Part shown: piece after piece, positions 16,687 through 24,724 of the stretch | Layout of the letters: each line of letters begins with the position of its first letter | Numbering within the stretch: position 1 is the first letter of the stretch | Origin: an uncultured Lachnospiraceae bacterium | Lineage (GTDB): Bacteria > Bacillota > Clostridia > Lachnospirales > Lachnospiraceae | Assembly: GCA_910586715.1 (NCBI GenBank) | Contig: CAJUJG010000025.1 | Coordinates: 18,026-48,971, forward strand | DNA: 30,946 nt | Direction of reading: 5' to 3' | Program-made: the position numbers and the translations under genes | The notes under the pieces: generated by a model | What the model was told of the DNA's origin: nothing | Database searches by the model: none | Seen by the model: the letters and a program-made list of their open reading frames with translations, nothing else

Positions 16687-18048
16687 TTACCCTGCTTCAT
16701 ATTCACTATGCCAGTGAACAGGAGCATCCATAATTTCTTTCAATTCCACATCAGATAACCGCAGTTTTTTCTGAATAATGTCTATATAATTCCGCATCAT
16801 CTGTTCATCATATAACGGTTCTTTTAACTCTGCCAATGCCTCTTCCCGCGTCATCTGACCGCTTACAATCATGCTGGAAAGATGAGATGTTCTTATATCT
16901 ACATGAAATTTTTCAGGCATCCAGTAAAGCAGTGTAAATGCCGTCCATATATTCTCTAAATGTTTTTGACCATAATACGCAAACCCACAAAAAGAATTTA
17001 ACTCGGCAAGCGCCCGTTCTCTGTTATAGTCTATATAATTTAAAGGTCTTGGTATCTCAATCTTAAGTTCGTCTTTGTACTTTTGAAGTTTTTTATGTGA
17101 AGTAAACTCCAGCTTATCTATGGGCTCATTTCCATATTTTTTATGTATATCAAGTATATTTGTAATATCATACGAACTATGCAGATTTCCTTTCTGCAGT
17201 ATGCTTTCAAGCGCAAAATTACCGCCAGACAAAAAATACTTAATATTATATTCCTTCATTTTTTTATATAAAAAAGCAAATAGTACATTATCCTGCGGAA
17301 TCGCTATGTTAGGAACCCCAGCCTTCATATATGCCAAGAGCAAAGCATTAAACTGTGTTGAATCCGGTCTTACTACTTCATAATCAAACCCTGTGGCTTT
17401 TATCAGCTTGTCTAAATTTGATTTTGATACTTCTGTATCAAAACCATCATCTATATGGATTGCAAGTACCTTAAGCCCCCATTTATAACCAAGATATGCC
17501 AAATAAGAGGAATCAAGTCCGCCGGAAATTCCCATAATGCAGTCATATTTTTTCCCATTTCCGCTTTCTTTCACTTCTTTTATCAAACATGATAACTTCT
17601 CCTCGCCTACCGCATTGGGAAAATATATTTTGCCAATATTATCATATGCTTTTGTGCAGTAATTACACTGTCCTTTTTTATCAAACAGAATCGTTTTATC
17701 AGACAGGTCATTCATAACACATCTGTTACACGTCCTCATCTGATTCTTTTTGTGTTCACCGGCATGATACAAATGACCATCCAGCATCACATAATAATCC
17801 TTAATTCCCATTATGTTTAACTGCTCACTAATCTGACAATATGCTTCTGTGCAGATTACAACATCCAAATCCTGTTGCCAATATTCCAAAATCTTATCTG
17901 CAGAAATAATCGGAATTCCAAAAAGCCGTGTGCCAGCCAATTTGGGATTGTTATCAGCAAAACACACAATCTCATATTCTTCCTTTAAATTCTCAAAAGA
18001 CTGTCTTCCATAAAATCCGGCGCCAAATAAGATGATTTTATTTTTCAT
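16687..18048 (-). CDS. Rossmann domain fused to WbuX/WbpG N-acetyl sugar amidotransferase
   Basis: 453 residues. Residues 1-100 are the recurring Rossmann-like module (IILFGAGFYG, with GAGFYG at 9-14; CFADNNPKLAG; GIKDYYVMLDG). The rest is an ATP-dependent N-acetyl sugar amidotransferase of the WbuX/WbpG/PseA group, which turns an N-acetyl group into an acetamidino group with ammonia from a HisH-like glutaminase. Visible are two CxxC pairs (CNRC 107-110, CNYC 128-131) that probably bind metal, and the PP-loop SGGLDSS (175-181). WbpG works with HisH2/HisF2 partners; none are in the window, so they may lie outside, or another ammonia source such as an AsnB-type domain is used. The fusion to a Rossmann module is not part of the standard family architecture. 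Confidence 0.85.
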   Translation of the reverse strand: MKNKIILFGAGFYGRQSFENLKEEYEIVCFADNNPKLAGTRLFGIPIISADKILEYWQQDLDVVICTEAYCQISEQLNIMGIKDYYVMLDGHLYHAGEHKKNQMRTCNRCVMNDLSDKTILFDKKGQCNYCTKAYDNIGKIYFPNAVGEEKLSCLIKEVKESGNGKKYDCIMGISGGLDSSYLAYLGYKWGLKVLAIHIDDGFDTEVSKSNLDKLIKATGFDYEVVRPDSTQFNALLLAYMKAGVPNIAIPQDNVLFAFLYKKMKEYNIKYFLSGGNFALESILQKGNLHSSYDITNILDIHKKYGNEPIDKLEFTSHKKLQKYKDELKIEIPRPLNYIDYNRERALAELNSFCGFAYYGQKHLENIWTAFTLLYWMPEKFHVDIRTSHLSSMIVSGQMTREEALAELKEPLYDEQMMRNYIDIIQKKLRLSDVELKEIMDAPVHWHSEYEAG

Positions 18049-18072
18049 TTAACATTTTCTTCCTTTTTATAT

Positions 18073-19296
18073 TTACTTTTCTCTTAACAGGATTTCGCTC
18101 ATCACTGTATCGTTATTCTTTTTACACATTTTCTCTATGTATTTGCTTAATTCACCAGAATACTGTTTAGCAGAATCTGCGCATCCAATATCATTTATGA
18201 TCCACTCTGCAAATTTTTTGTATGTATATCTTTGAGACTTCACGACATGTTCATAACAGTTATCCGCAATCTGTTCGCAATAACCTACATCCTTCATTTT
18301 CTTTATTACTTCATGAATATTGCTAAAATCCGTATTTAAAACAATATAATCCACATTCGGTCGCAAAATCCCCTGATAATCCTCACCAAGCAGTATTTGA
18401 CAAGTCTTTGTAATTGCAGCATCAAATATTCTGGGAGAAATCATACCAGACAGATTTTCTTTTACATCAGGAAAACATGCCGCCTTGGCTTCTTCATATG
18501 TTGCATCTGCATGCAGCGTATTATAATCTCTTGCTTTTTTTTGATATTCCCCTGTTATATCTGCAAATCCCGCTCCGCTTAAGCAGCCAATTGTAGTTCT
18601 CGATGAGGCTAAAAAGTCTAACCAGCGGTCTCCCAATACCGCTCCCTTGTTTCCAATTGTCCCGGCTAAATCAAAAATCAATCCGGTATTTTGTAATTGC
18701 TCATTAAAATACAGCGCCAGTTCATACTTTAATTGACCATGTTTTCCATACTCATACGGCAGTTTGTTTGCTCTATAAACAACATCATAGGTTCTTTGGC
18801 TATGACTTCGCAAAAATATCTTATTAATATAGCGTTCTTCTACATATCCTGTTAAAACTGTTTTGATTTGAATATTGCCAAGTTTACTCTTTGGATATAA
18901 AATGGAATAATCACATTCCCGTATGATCGTATATATCGTATCTGCTTTTATTCCTAAAGCCAAATCCCAAACGTTTCCCGTACGCGTATAATCATCCTGT
19001 ACCATTATAATTTTCTTGCAGGGATAATCCCTCCATATCGTTCTCATAAGCTGTACAAAATCATTCCAGTGCCTGTCCGATATCCTCAATTCCATAGCCG
19101 TATAATGAAAAATAACAACATCAAACATGCTCTTATCAATCCAGCTATAATCCTCAGCAAATCTTCCCTTGTATATATTAAAGTAAAAGTATTCATTATC
19201 TGCATCATATCGTTGAAAACAGAATGCATGGTCAATGTCTGTGTTTCTCATACTCTTATCGGCTGTATATTGTCTCCACAGCACTAATATCCTCAT
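18073..19296 (-). CDS. CgeB-like glycosyltransferase (GT-B)
   Basis: 407 residues, soluble, starting MRILVLWRQYTADKSMRNTD. The C-terminal half has the form of the CgeB/spore-maturation type of family-1 glycosyltransferases: the donor-site segment SPRIFDAAITKTCQILLGEDY followed by a stretch on avoiding loss of position (IHEVIKKMKDVGYCEQIADNCYEHV), typical of their C-terminal domain. GGAGG lies 7 nt before the ATG. It sits between the formyltransferase and amidotransferase genes with short gaps. CgeB-like enzymes often glycosylate proteins or add sugars to surface structures. The assignment is from fold-level motifs, not from a named orthologue. Confidence 0.65.
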   Translation of the reverse strand: MRILVLWRQYTADKSMRNTDIDHAFCFQRYDADNEYFYFNIYKGRFAEDYSWIDKSMFDVVIFHYTAMELRISDRHWNDFVQLMRTIWRDYPCKKIIMVQDDYTRTGNVWDLALGIKADTIYTIIRECDYSILYPKSKLGNIQIKTVLTGYVEERYINKIFLRSHSQRTYDVVYRANKLPYEYGKHGQLKYELALYFNEQLQNTGLIFDLAGTIGNKGAVLGDRWLDFLASSRTTIGCLSGAGFADITGEYQKKARDYNTLHADATYEEAKAACFPDVKENLSGMISPRIFDAAITKTCQILLGEDYQGILRPNVDYIVLNTDFSNIHEVIKKMKDVGYCEQIADNCYEHVVKSQRYTYKKFAEWIINDIGCADSAKQYSGELSKYIEKMCKKNNDTVMSEILLREK

Positions 19297-19340
19297 TTAC
19301 TGTCCTCCATGTATCCTATAATAACCTGTTCCTAATATTG

Positions 19341-20102
19341 TCATCCTCTTTCAGGGCGCACAAAATATTTTTTTCCATTGATTACAAAATAAGCATTCTC
19401 AAAAGGAGGAAAATAAAATGCCCTGCTTTTTCGCGCAATATCTTCTGGTTTATCGCTGCTTTGCAGTTCTCTTAATCCCTGCAGGGAAGCTCTGCTGTAA
19501 AAATGCTGCTCTCCTTGCATTAATTTTCTTGGAAGTTTTTCGCCTTTGCTAATAAAGTCAATAAACTGATTAAACACGGCAATTCCTTCATCTACAGCTT
19601 TTAAATATAATGAATATGCCGTATCGTCCTCGCTGACAGGAAAGACCTTTGTAAAAATGCAGTCTCCCAAATCTACACGTTCCGTCATCCAATGCAGGGT
19701 AACTCCATATTCTCTCTCCTTATTTAAAATAGCATGGTTGAAAGTAAAGTTACCTTGATATTCTGGCAGCTTTGCCAAATGCAGATTTGCCGCCTGATAA
19801 TCTACTAATTCAAGAATCTTATCACTTAAAATCCATCCATGCCCCACCGATACAATAAAATTAATTTTCTCGCAAATAATCAGTTCCTTTATCCGTTCTT
19901 CATTTCTTTTTGAATTGTCTACGAAGAAAATATTTTCCGCAATACACCTCTCATATATCTCATTTCCATTCCACCAAGTCTTTGCCTTATCTTTGTTAGA
20001 CACTGCCGCCACAATACTATAATTACCATTTTGTCTAGCCAGCAATTGCCTAAAACACAGTTCGCCTATTGGCTTTTGACCCAAAAACATTATTTTAAAC
20101 AT
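19341..20102 (-). CDS. sugar N-formyltransferase
   Basis: N10-formyltetrahydrofolate-dependent formyltransferase acting on an amino sugar nucleotide, 253 residues. The formyl-transfer fold is shown by IMFLGQKPIGELCF at the N-terminus and the catalytic triad of the family: Asn106 and His108 in NLHLAKLPEYQGNF and Asp144 in HWMTERVDLGD. The spacing is the same as in glycinamide ribonucleotide formyltransferase (Asn106, His108, Asp144). The short C-terminal part (FENAYFVINGKKYFV) looks like that of sugar formyltransferases rather than of Met-tRNA formyltransferase. It lies 6 nt after the SGNH gene in a glycan operon, so an N-formylated amino sugar is expected in the product. The substrate is not known. 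Confidence 0.83.
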   Translation of the reverse strand: MFKIMFLGQKPIGELCFRQLLARQNGNYSIVAAVSNKDKAKTWWNGNEIYERCIAENIFFVDNSKRNEERIKELIICEKINFIVSVGHGWILSDKILELVDYQAANLHLAKLPEYQGNFTFNHAILNKEREYGVTLHWMTERVDLGDCIFTKVFPVSEDDTAYSLYLKAVDEGIAVFNQFIDFISKGEKLPRKLMQGEQHFYSRASLQGLRELQSSDKPEDIARKSRAFYFPPFENAYFVINGKKYFVRPERG

Positions 20103-20108
20103 ACGCTA

Positions 20109-20756
20109 TCATTTCCCTCTTAACATATCAGCCGCTATATTGGAAAGTACCGGATACATGCATTCAAAATATACATGATGTCCAAGACCGCTTAAGTGCA
20201 CCCCGTCCGGGAGTGTCAATGCGCCTAAATCATACCCTTGTGTCTGAATATACGTTTCAAATTCTTTTTCCATATCAACAAATACCACTTGCGGATTATC
20301 TCTTGCAACTTGTCTGATTATTGCGTTATAGATTTGATTGCTTTCCCCATATGTAATATCTGTGTTTATCATATAATCCTTACGGGGAGACGGGTGATTC
20401 GTCCTAAGAACCACCTGCTTACTCCCAAAATGAAATGCCCTGTCAATAATTTCCTGTAAATTTGCCCTAAATGCATTTTGTGATACCCGCGGCACTCCCT
20501 TATCCGTCATCCAGTAATTACAGTCATTCATTCCAAATCCAACCACTAAAACATCCACTTCATGACTTTGAACGTCATATGGCATCCTCTCTAAAGCCAT
20601 TCTGGTTGTGTTTCCATTAATTGATGTATTAATCACTGTAATTTCATCTTCGCCAAACTGCTCATGCAGCTTTTGGGAAATTTTATTAACCCACGTTAAA
20701 TCTACGGATACCCCTTGTCCAAAGCTTATGGAATCTCCAAAAAAATATAAATTCAT
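20109..20756 (-). CDS. SGNH/GDSL-family hydrolase
   Basis: Single-domain SGNH enzyme of 215 residues with all four blocks: FGDSIS (Ser9), SINGNT (Gly48), GFGMND (Asn77) and DGVHLSGLGH (Asp184, His187). No signal peptide or membrane segment, so it acts in the cytoplasm. In glycan loci such proteins remove or transfer acyl groups on sugars. It lies 13 nt after the AsnB gene and 6 nt before the formyltransferase. The family is firm; whether it is an esterase or acyltransferase is open. Confidence 0.85.
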   Translation of the reverse strand: MNLYFFGDSISFGQGVSVDLTWVNKISQKLHEQFGEDEITVINTSINGNTTRMALERMPYDVQSHEVDVLVVGFGMNDCNYWMTDKGVPRVSQNAFRANLQEIIDRAFHFGSKQVVLRTNHPSPRKDYMINTDITYGESNQIYNAIIRQVARDNPQVVFVDMEKEFETYIQTQGYDLGALTLPDGVHLSGLGHHVYFECMYPVLSNIAADMLRGK

Positions 20757-20769
20757 AATTCCCCACCTC

Positions 20770-22680
20770 TTAAAGAATCATTTTCCGGTAACGCTCCTTC
20801 TTATCATGAAACTGCATCTGCCATAACTCTAAGCTAAGTAGCCCCCATATATTTCTTCCAAAGTCGTTCTCTTTCTCTATTTTTTCTAAAACACGTGTAT
20901 TATCTATCAAATCACGGTTTCTTGCATTCTGCGTACTGAAAATATCGTGCACAAAATCTTTTGCCTCATTTTTAATCCATTTATTAAACGGAATAGGAAA
21001 TCCCATTTTATCAGTACGGTTCTGTATACTTTTTGGCAAATACTGATTCATGGACTTTTTAAAAATATGTTTCATATCTCCTGATTTCAATTTGAAATTG
21101 GCAGGAATGGTCGCTACAAACTCAATCAATTCATCATCCAAAAGCGGAACTCTCGATTCCAGTCCATGCGCCATACTCATTCGATCTTCAACCTGTAACA
21201 GTGCAGGCAGAAGTGTTTTAAAATCAAAATGAGTCATATTATCAAAATAACACGTATTTTTTAAATTATCTGCGTAAAATATCTCTCTAAAGACTTGATA
21301 TGGATCATAATGATTCAGCATTTCCCCGTGAACGCAATCCTGTAAAAGAGGCGCCCTGTTAATCAACTTAAAGTACCGTTTATCGCTTTCTTCAAACAAT
21401 CCGGAACTCCAAAAATCTTTTAACATCGGTTTATACGTTTTTAATGCCGTCAAATTAGGAATAATTGATTCATACGTCACGATATATTTTTGATTATCCG
21501 TTGTTCCGTCAATTGCCCCTTTAATGCACTGCTCAAAATATGCCACCAAATATCTTGTATATCCGCCAAAGATTTCGTCCCCTCCCTGACCGCCGAGCAC
21601 CACTTTTCTATGCTTTGCCGCCAATCCGGAAACCATATATTGGCAAAAAGACCCCGGTCCTGCTACAGGCGTATCCAAATAATAAATAACTTTTTCAATA
21701 TTCTTCAAAAAATCATCGCAGGTCATGTCAATCTGATATAATGGGAAATCATGTTCACAAGCCACATCTTGCGCATACATGCTCTCATCATAAAGCCTGC
21801 CAATCCCAAATTTCCCCGTAAATCCGACATAACTGCCTTTGCCTGCCATATCTGCCGCCATTGCGGAAATAACAGAAGAATCCACACCGCCGCTTACATA
21901 CCCTCCAATTGGCACATCACTTCTAATATGGTAACGAATGGAATTATGTAAAAGTTCATCAAGCTTTTGGACAAAATACTTTTCCGTGTGGTCCCAATCC
22001 AAATCATAGAATACCTGCCAATATCTATGAATTTTAATGCCCTCCTGTTGTATCACAATATCGTGCGCCGGTTCCAAAGCTTTAATTCCTTGAAACAGTG
22101 TATGATTCCCCAAACAGAACTGAAATGTCAAATAGTCTTTAAATCCTTCCACATCCGTTTCAATATCCGGCAGGAACGCAAGCAGCGCTTTCATTTCAGA
22201 CGCAAAATAAAAAACGTTGTCAACAATCGCATAATAAAACGGCTTAATGCCAAATCTGTCTCTTGCACAAAACAGCGTCTGATTTCTTTCATCCCAAACA
22301 GCAAATGAAAACATTCCCTTAAAATGCGTTACACAGTCTGTTCCCCATTTTTCATACGCTTTTAAAATCACTTCCGTATCTGTATTTGTTCTAAACACAC
22401 CGCCGATTTCTGCCTTAAGCTCAATATAATTATAAATTTCTCCATTATAACATACGATATTTCCGGTGCGGTCATCCTTCATAGGCTGATGACCGCAGTC
22501 TGTCAGGTCAAAAATACTCAAACGGTTATGCGCAAAGCCGATAAATTCCTGTTGGTTCACCCAAGTACCTGTATCATCCGGTCCCCTGTGCTTCTGCATA
22601 TCATTCATGACATCTAATTTATGCGAAATATTCTGTATCTTATTTTTTTCTATGTTTAACATTCCCGCTATTGAACACAT
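20770..22680 (-). CDS. asnB: AsnB-type glutamine amidotransferase (intact)
   Basis: 636-residue asparagine-synthase-like protein. The N-terminal class II glutaminase has Cys2 (MCSIAGM), HRGPDDTG (31-38) and YNGEIYN (78-84). The synthase domain has the PP-loop VSGGVDSSV (262-270), GGQGGDEIFGGY and the conserved segment ESRVPLLDDELIEF. The last of these is the very place where the paralogue at 14323-16223 is frameshifted, which confirms the expected reading there. It lies directly after the WbmF/WbmG-like epimerases; in the Bordetella O-antigen locus similar epimerases are accompanied by AsnB-like proteins that are thought to form uronamides. Amidation of a diamino-uronic acid is therefore the likely job, rather than making free asparagine. 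Confidence 0.88.
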   Translation of the reverse strand: MCSIAGMLNIEKNKIQNISHKLDVMNDMQKHRGPDDTGTWVNQQEFIGFAHNRLSIFDLTDCGHQPMKDDRTGNIVCYNGEIYNYIELKAEIGGVFRTNTDTEVILKAYEKWGTDCVTHFKGMFSFAVWDERNQTLFCARDRFGIKPFYYAIVDNVFYFASEMKALLAFLPDIETDVEGFKDYLTFQFCLGNHTLFQGIKALEPAHDIVIQQEGIKIHRYWQVFYDLDWDHTEKYFVQKLDELLHNSIRYHIRSDVPIGGYVSGGVDSSVISAMAADMAGKGSYVGFTGKFGIGRLYDESMYAQDVACEHDFPLYQIDMTCDDFLKNIEKVIYYLDTPVAGPGSFCQYMVSGLAAKHRKVVLGGQGGDEIFGGYTRYLVAYFEQCIKGAIDGTTDNQKYIVTYESIIPNLTALKTYKPMLKDFWSSGLFEESDKRYFKLINRAPLLQDCVHGEMLNHYDPYQVFREIFYADNLKNTCYFDNMTHFDFKTLLPALLQVEDRMSMAHGLESRVPLLDDELIEFVATIPANFKLKSGDMKHIFKKSMNQYLPKSIQNRTDKMGFPIPFNKWIKNEAKDFVHDIFSTQNARNRDLIDNTRVLEKIEKENDFGRNIWGLLSLELWQMQFHDKKERYRKMIL

Positions 22681-22697
22681 ATCATATATTCCTGTAA

Positions 22698-23771
22698 CTA
22701 TTTATTTTGGTAGTATGCCAAATGTTTTTCATGCTTTTCAATACATCTTTGTATCACTGCCAAATTTTCTTTTGTCCATGCAACAGTCTTTTCCAATCCC
22801 TCCTGCAAGGCAACCCCCGCTGTAAATCCAAGTTTTTCCTGGGATTTCACCACAGAAGCAAAACGTTTTCCTGATGTATCCCACGCCCTCTTCGGTGCCA
22901 TTGTCAATTTTGATTTGCTGTCTGCAATCTGAATGATTTTTTGTGCCAAATCTGCAATAGAGGTTTCAACTCCAGAGCCAATATTGTATACGTCTCCCTC
23001 AACCCCCTTTAAAGCGCACAGCATAAGTCCACGGCAAATATCTTCCACAAAAATAAAGTCCCTTGTGGCAATCCCTTCATTTTCCAACAATATCTCCTGA
23101 TTTGTTAATGCCCTGTAAATAAACGTAGGCGTCACATTTCTCCAAATTGTAGCATAGGTTCCTCTCCAATTTCCGGCTCCTAAAATCTCACCCGGACCAT
23201 ATACATTTTGAAACCTGGCTCTGACAACAGGAAGTCCATACTGTTTATGATAATATGCAGAATAAAATTCCCCAATTATCTTCGAAATCGAATAAGGGCT
23301 ATCCTGATGCAGTTCAATCGGACTTTCTTCTGTTGTTGCAATTGCTTCTCCAAACGTTTTCTTTGCCACGGAACATCCTGCTGAAGAATACACTACTTTT
23401 TTCAGATTGTGAAAGTCTTTCAAACGCTCAAACAATTTTAATGTTGTCTGTGTGTTATTTTCATTGTCTGCAATCGGATCAAAAATAGAACTCTGATTCC
23501 CATGAAACGTAGCCAGGTGAAAAACATAATCCAAATTGTCCTGTAAATATGCGAGAACCCGAAAGTCCGTAATAGAACGTTCAACGAATGTGACACGTTT
23601 GTCCTCAGGTACATTTACAATCTCTGCAGATAACAGATTGTCCACAATAATAACGTTAATTTCCTGCACGTTGCTCAATAAAAGCCTGACCAAATTGTTC
23701 CCTACAAACCCTGCGCCGCCAACCACTAAAACAGTTGTATGCTCAAACAGCTTATAATCTTCCCTTGTCAC
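22698..23771 (-). CDS. wbmF: WbmF-like NAD-dependent sugar-nucleotide epimerase
   Basis: Extended short-chain dehydrogenase/reductase, 357 residues, with the NAD-binding GGAGFVG (18-24), catalytic Ser129 or Ser130 (VVYSSAGCS) and YSISK (Tyr160, Lys164). Several stretches correspond closely to what I recall of Bordetella WbmF: DNLLSAE, LATFHGNQSSI, ARFQNVYGPGEILGAG and TRDFIFVED. WbmF/WbmG are proposed to epimerise UDP-2,3-diacetamido-2,3-dideoxy-uronic acids for the O-antigen. The start is GTG, overlapping the TAG stop of the upstream WbmG-like gene by one base, so the two are coupled. The subfamily match is from memory and not from an alignment run. Confidence 0.85.
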   Translation of the reverse strand: MTREDYKLFEHTTVLVVGGAGFVGNNLVRLLLSNVQEINVIIVDNLLSAEIVNVPEDKRVTFVERSITDFRVLAYLQDNLDYVFHLATFHGNQSSIFDPIADNENNTQTTLKLFERLKDFHNLKKVVYSSAGCSVAKKTFGEAIATTEESPIELHQDSPYSISKIIGEFYSAYYHKQYGLPVVRARFQNVYGPGEILGAGNWRGTYATIWRNVTPTFIYRALTNQEILLENEGIATRDFIFVEDICRGLMLCALKGVEGDVYNIGSGVETSIADLAQKIIQIADSKSKLTMAPKRAWDTSGKRFASVVKSQEKLGFTAGVALQEGLEKTVAWTKENLAVIQRCIEKHEKHLAYYQNK

Positions 23772-24721
23772 TATCTGATCTCTCCTTTTAAATGCGTATA
23801 TGTCTGTGTAATGCCATATTCCTTATACCATTCTATCGTTCTTCTGATTCCTTCTTCTAATGACATTTGAACATCCCAGTCAAAATCTTTTTTAACCTTA
23901 GTCGGGTCAAGCAGAATTGTAGCGACATCATCCTCTCCCCTTTGACGCACTTCAACCGGCTTCTTCAAGGTAATATCCAATGCCTTTAATGTTGCATCAA
24001 ACAATTCCTTGATTGCATAATCTTTTCCGCTGGAAATATGGTAATAACCACAGCTTCCCATCCCGTCAATCGCCTTGATAATGACATTCACCACATCATC
24101 CACATACACAAAATCTCTTCTGGTATCCATAACAAAACATTCTTTCCCATTCGTAAGCCTGTTATAAAACGTCGGCAGAGGACCGCTTAGGTTTCTAGGT
24201 CCATATGAATTTGCAAGTCTGAACGATAAAAATTCGATTCCTGACAGCTCAATATACAGTTCGCCGCCTGTCTTACTAATTGCATAACTGCTTCCACCTG
24301 CATATCCGCCCGAAAAATATGGATGCTTTAACGTAATCGGCTGTTCAATCGGTTTCAATCCATAGCAAAGCGCTGTCTGAAAATAAATAATTCTCTTTAC
24401 GCCTGTTTTTTTAGCTGCCTTTACCAAATTTGCGGCTCCAACCACATTCGTTGTCGCATCCTCAATCCAATCCTCCGGATCTTTATAAGAAGCTGCTGCA
24501 TGTACTAGAATTTCCGGCTGGAATGCTTCAAATACTTCAAATACCTTTTTCGTATTTGCAATACTATCCTCTACAATCTGTAAGTTCCTATGCTCGTGCA
24601 GATTGTCACGCCTTCCGGTTTGGTAATTGTCTATTACCAGCACTTCATCCCCTCTTGACAGCAATCTCTCTACAATATGTGAGCCTATATGACCTGCTCC
24701 TCCTGTTACTAATACTTTCAT
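23771..24721 (-). CDS. wbmG: WbmG-like NAD-dependent sugar-nucleotide epimerase
   Basis: Extended short-chain dehydrogenase/reductase, 316 residues: GGAGHIG (7-13), IDNYQTGRR after strand 2, FQTALCYG with Thr116, and YAISK (Tyr146, Lys150). AAASYKDPEDWIEDATTNV, FRLANSYGPR and WYKEYGI near the end match the Bordetella WbmG/WbmH group as recalled. It is coupled to the WbmF-like gene downstream, the same partnership as in Bordetella. The two probably act in turn on UDP-diamino-uronates to set C4/C5 stereochemistry. It lies 3 nt after the triple-Rossmann SGNH gene. Confidence 0.83.
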   Translation of the reverse strand: MKVLVTGGAGHIGSHIVERLLSRGDEVLVIDNYQTGRRDNLHEHRNLQIVEDSIANTKKVFEVFEAFQPEILVHAAASYKDPEDWIEDATTNVVGAANLVKAAKKTGVKRIIYFQTALCYGLKPIEQPITLKHPYFSGGYAGGSSYAISKTGGELYIELSGIEFLSFRLANSYGPRNLSGPLPTFYNRLTNGKECFVMDTRRDFVYVDDVVNVIIKAIDGMGSCGYYHISSGKDYAIKELFDATLKALDITLKKPVEVRQRGEDDVATILLDPTKVKKDFDWDVQMSLEEGIRRTIEWYKEYGITQTYTHLKGEIR

Positions 24722-24724
24722 AAT

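Noticed and set aside
16653..16687. ATG at 16687 coupled to the upstream stop (TAATG), which would need a frameshift to enter the 151-residue gene
   Set aside because: It reads MRIIISNRESCIG and then stops unless one base is removed. The first beta strand of the small protein begins right after the TTG at 16653, which has its own ribosome-binding site, so no frameshift is needed.
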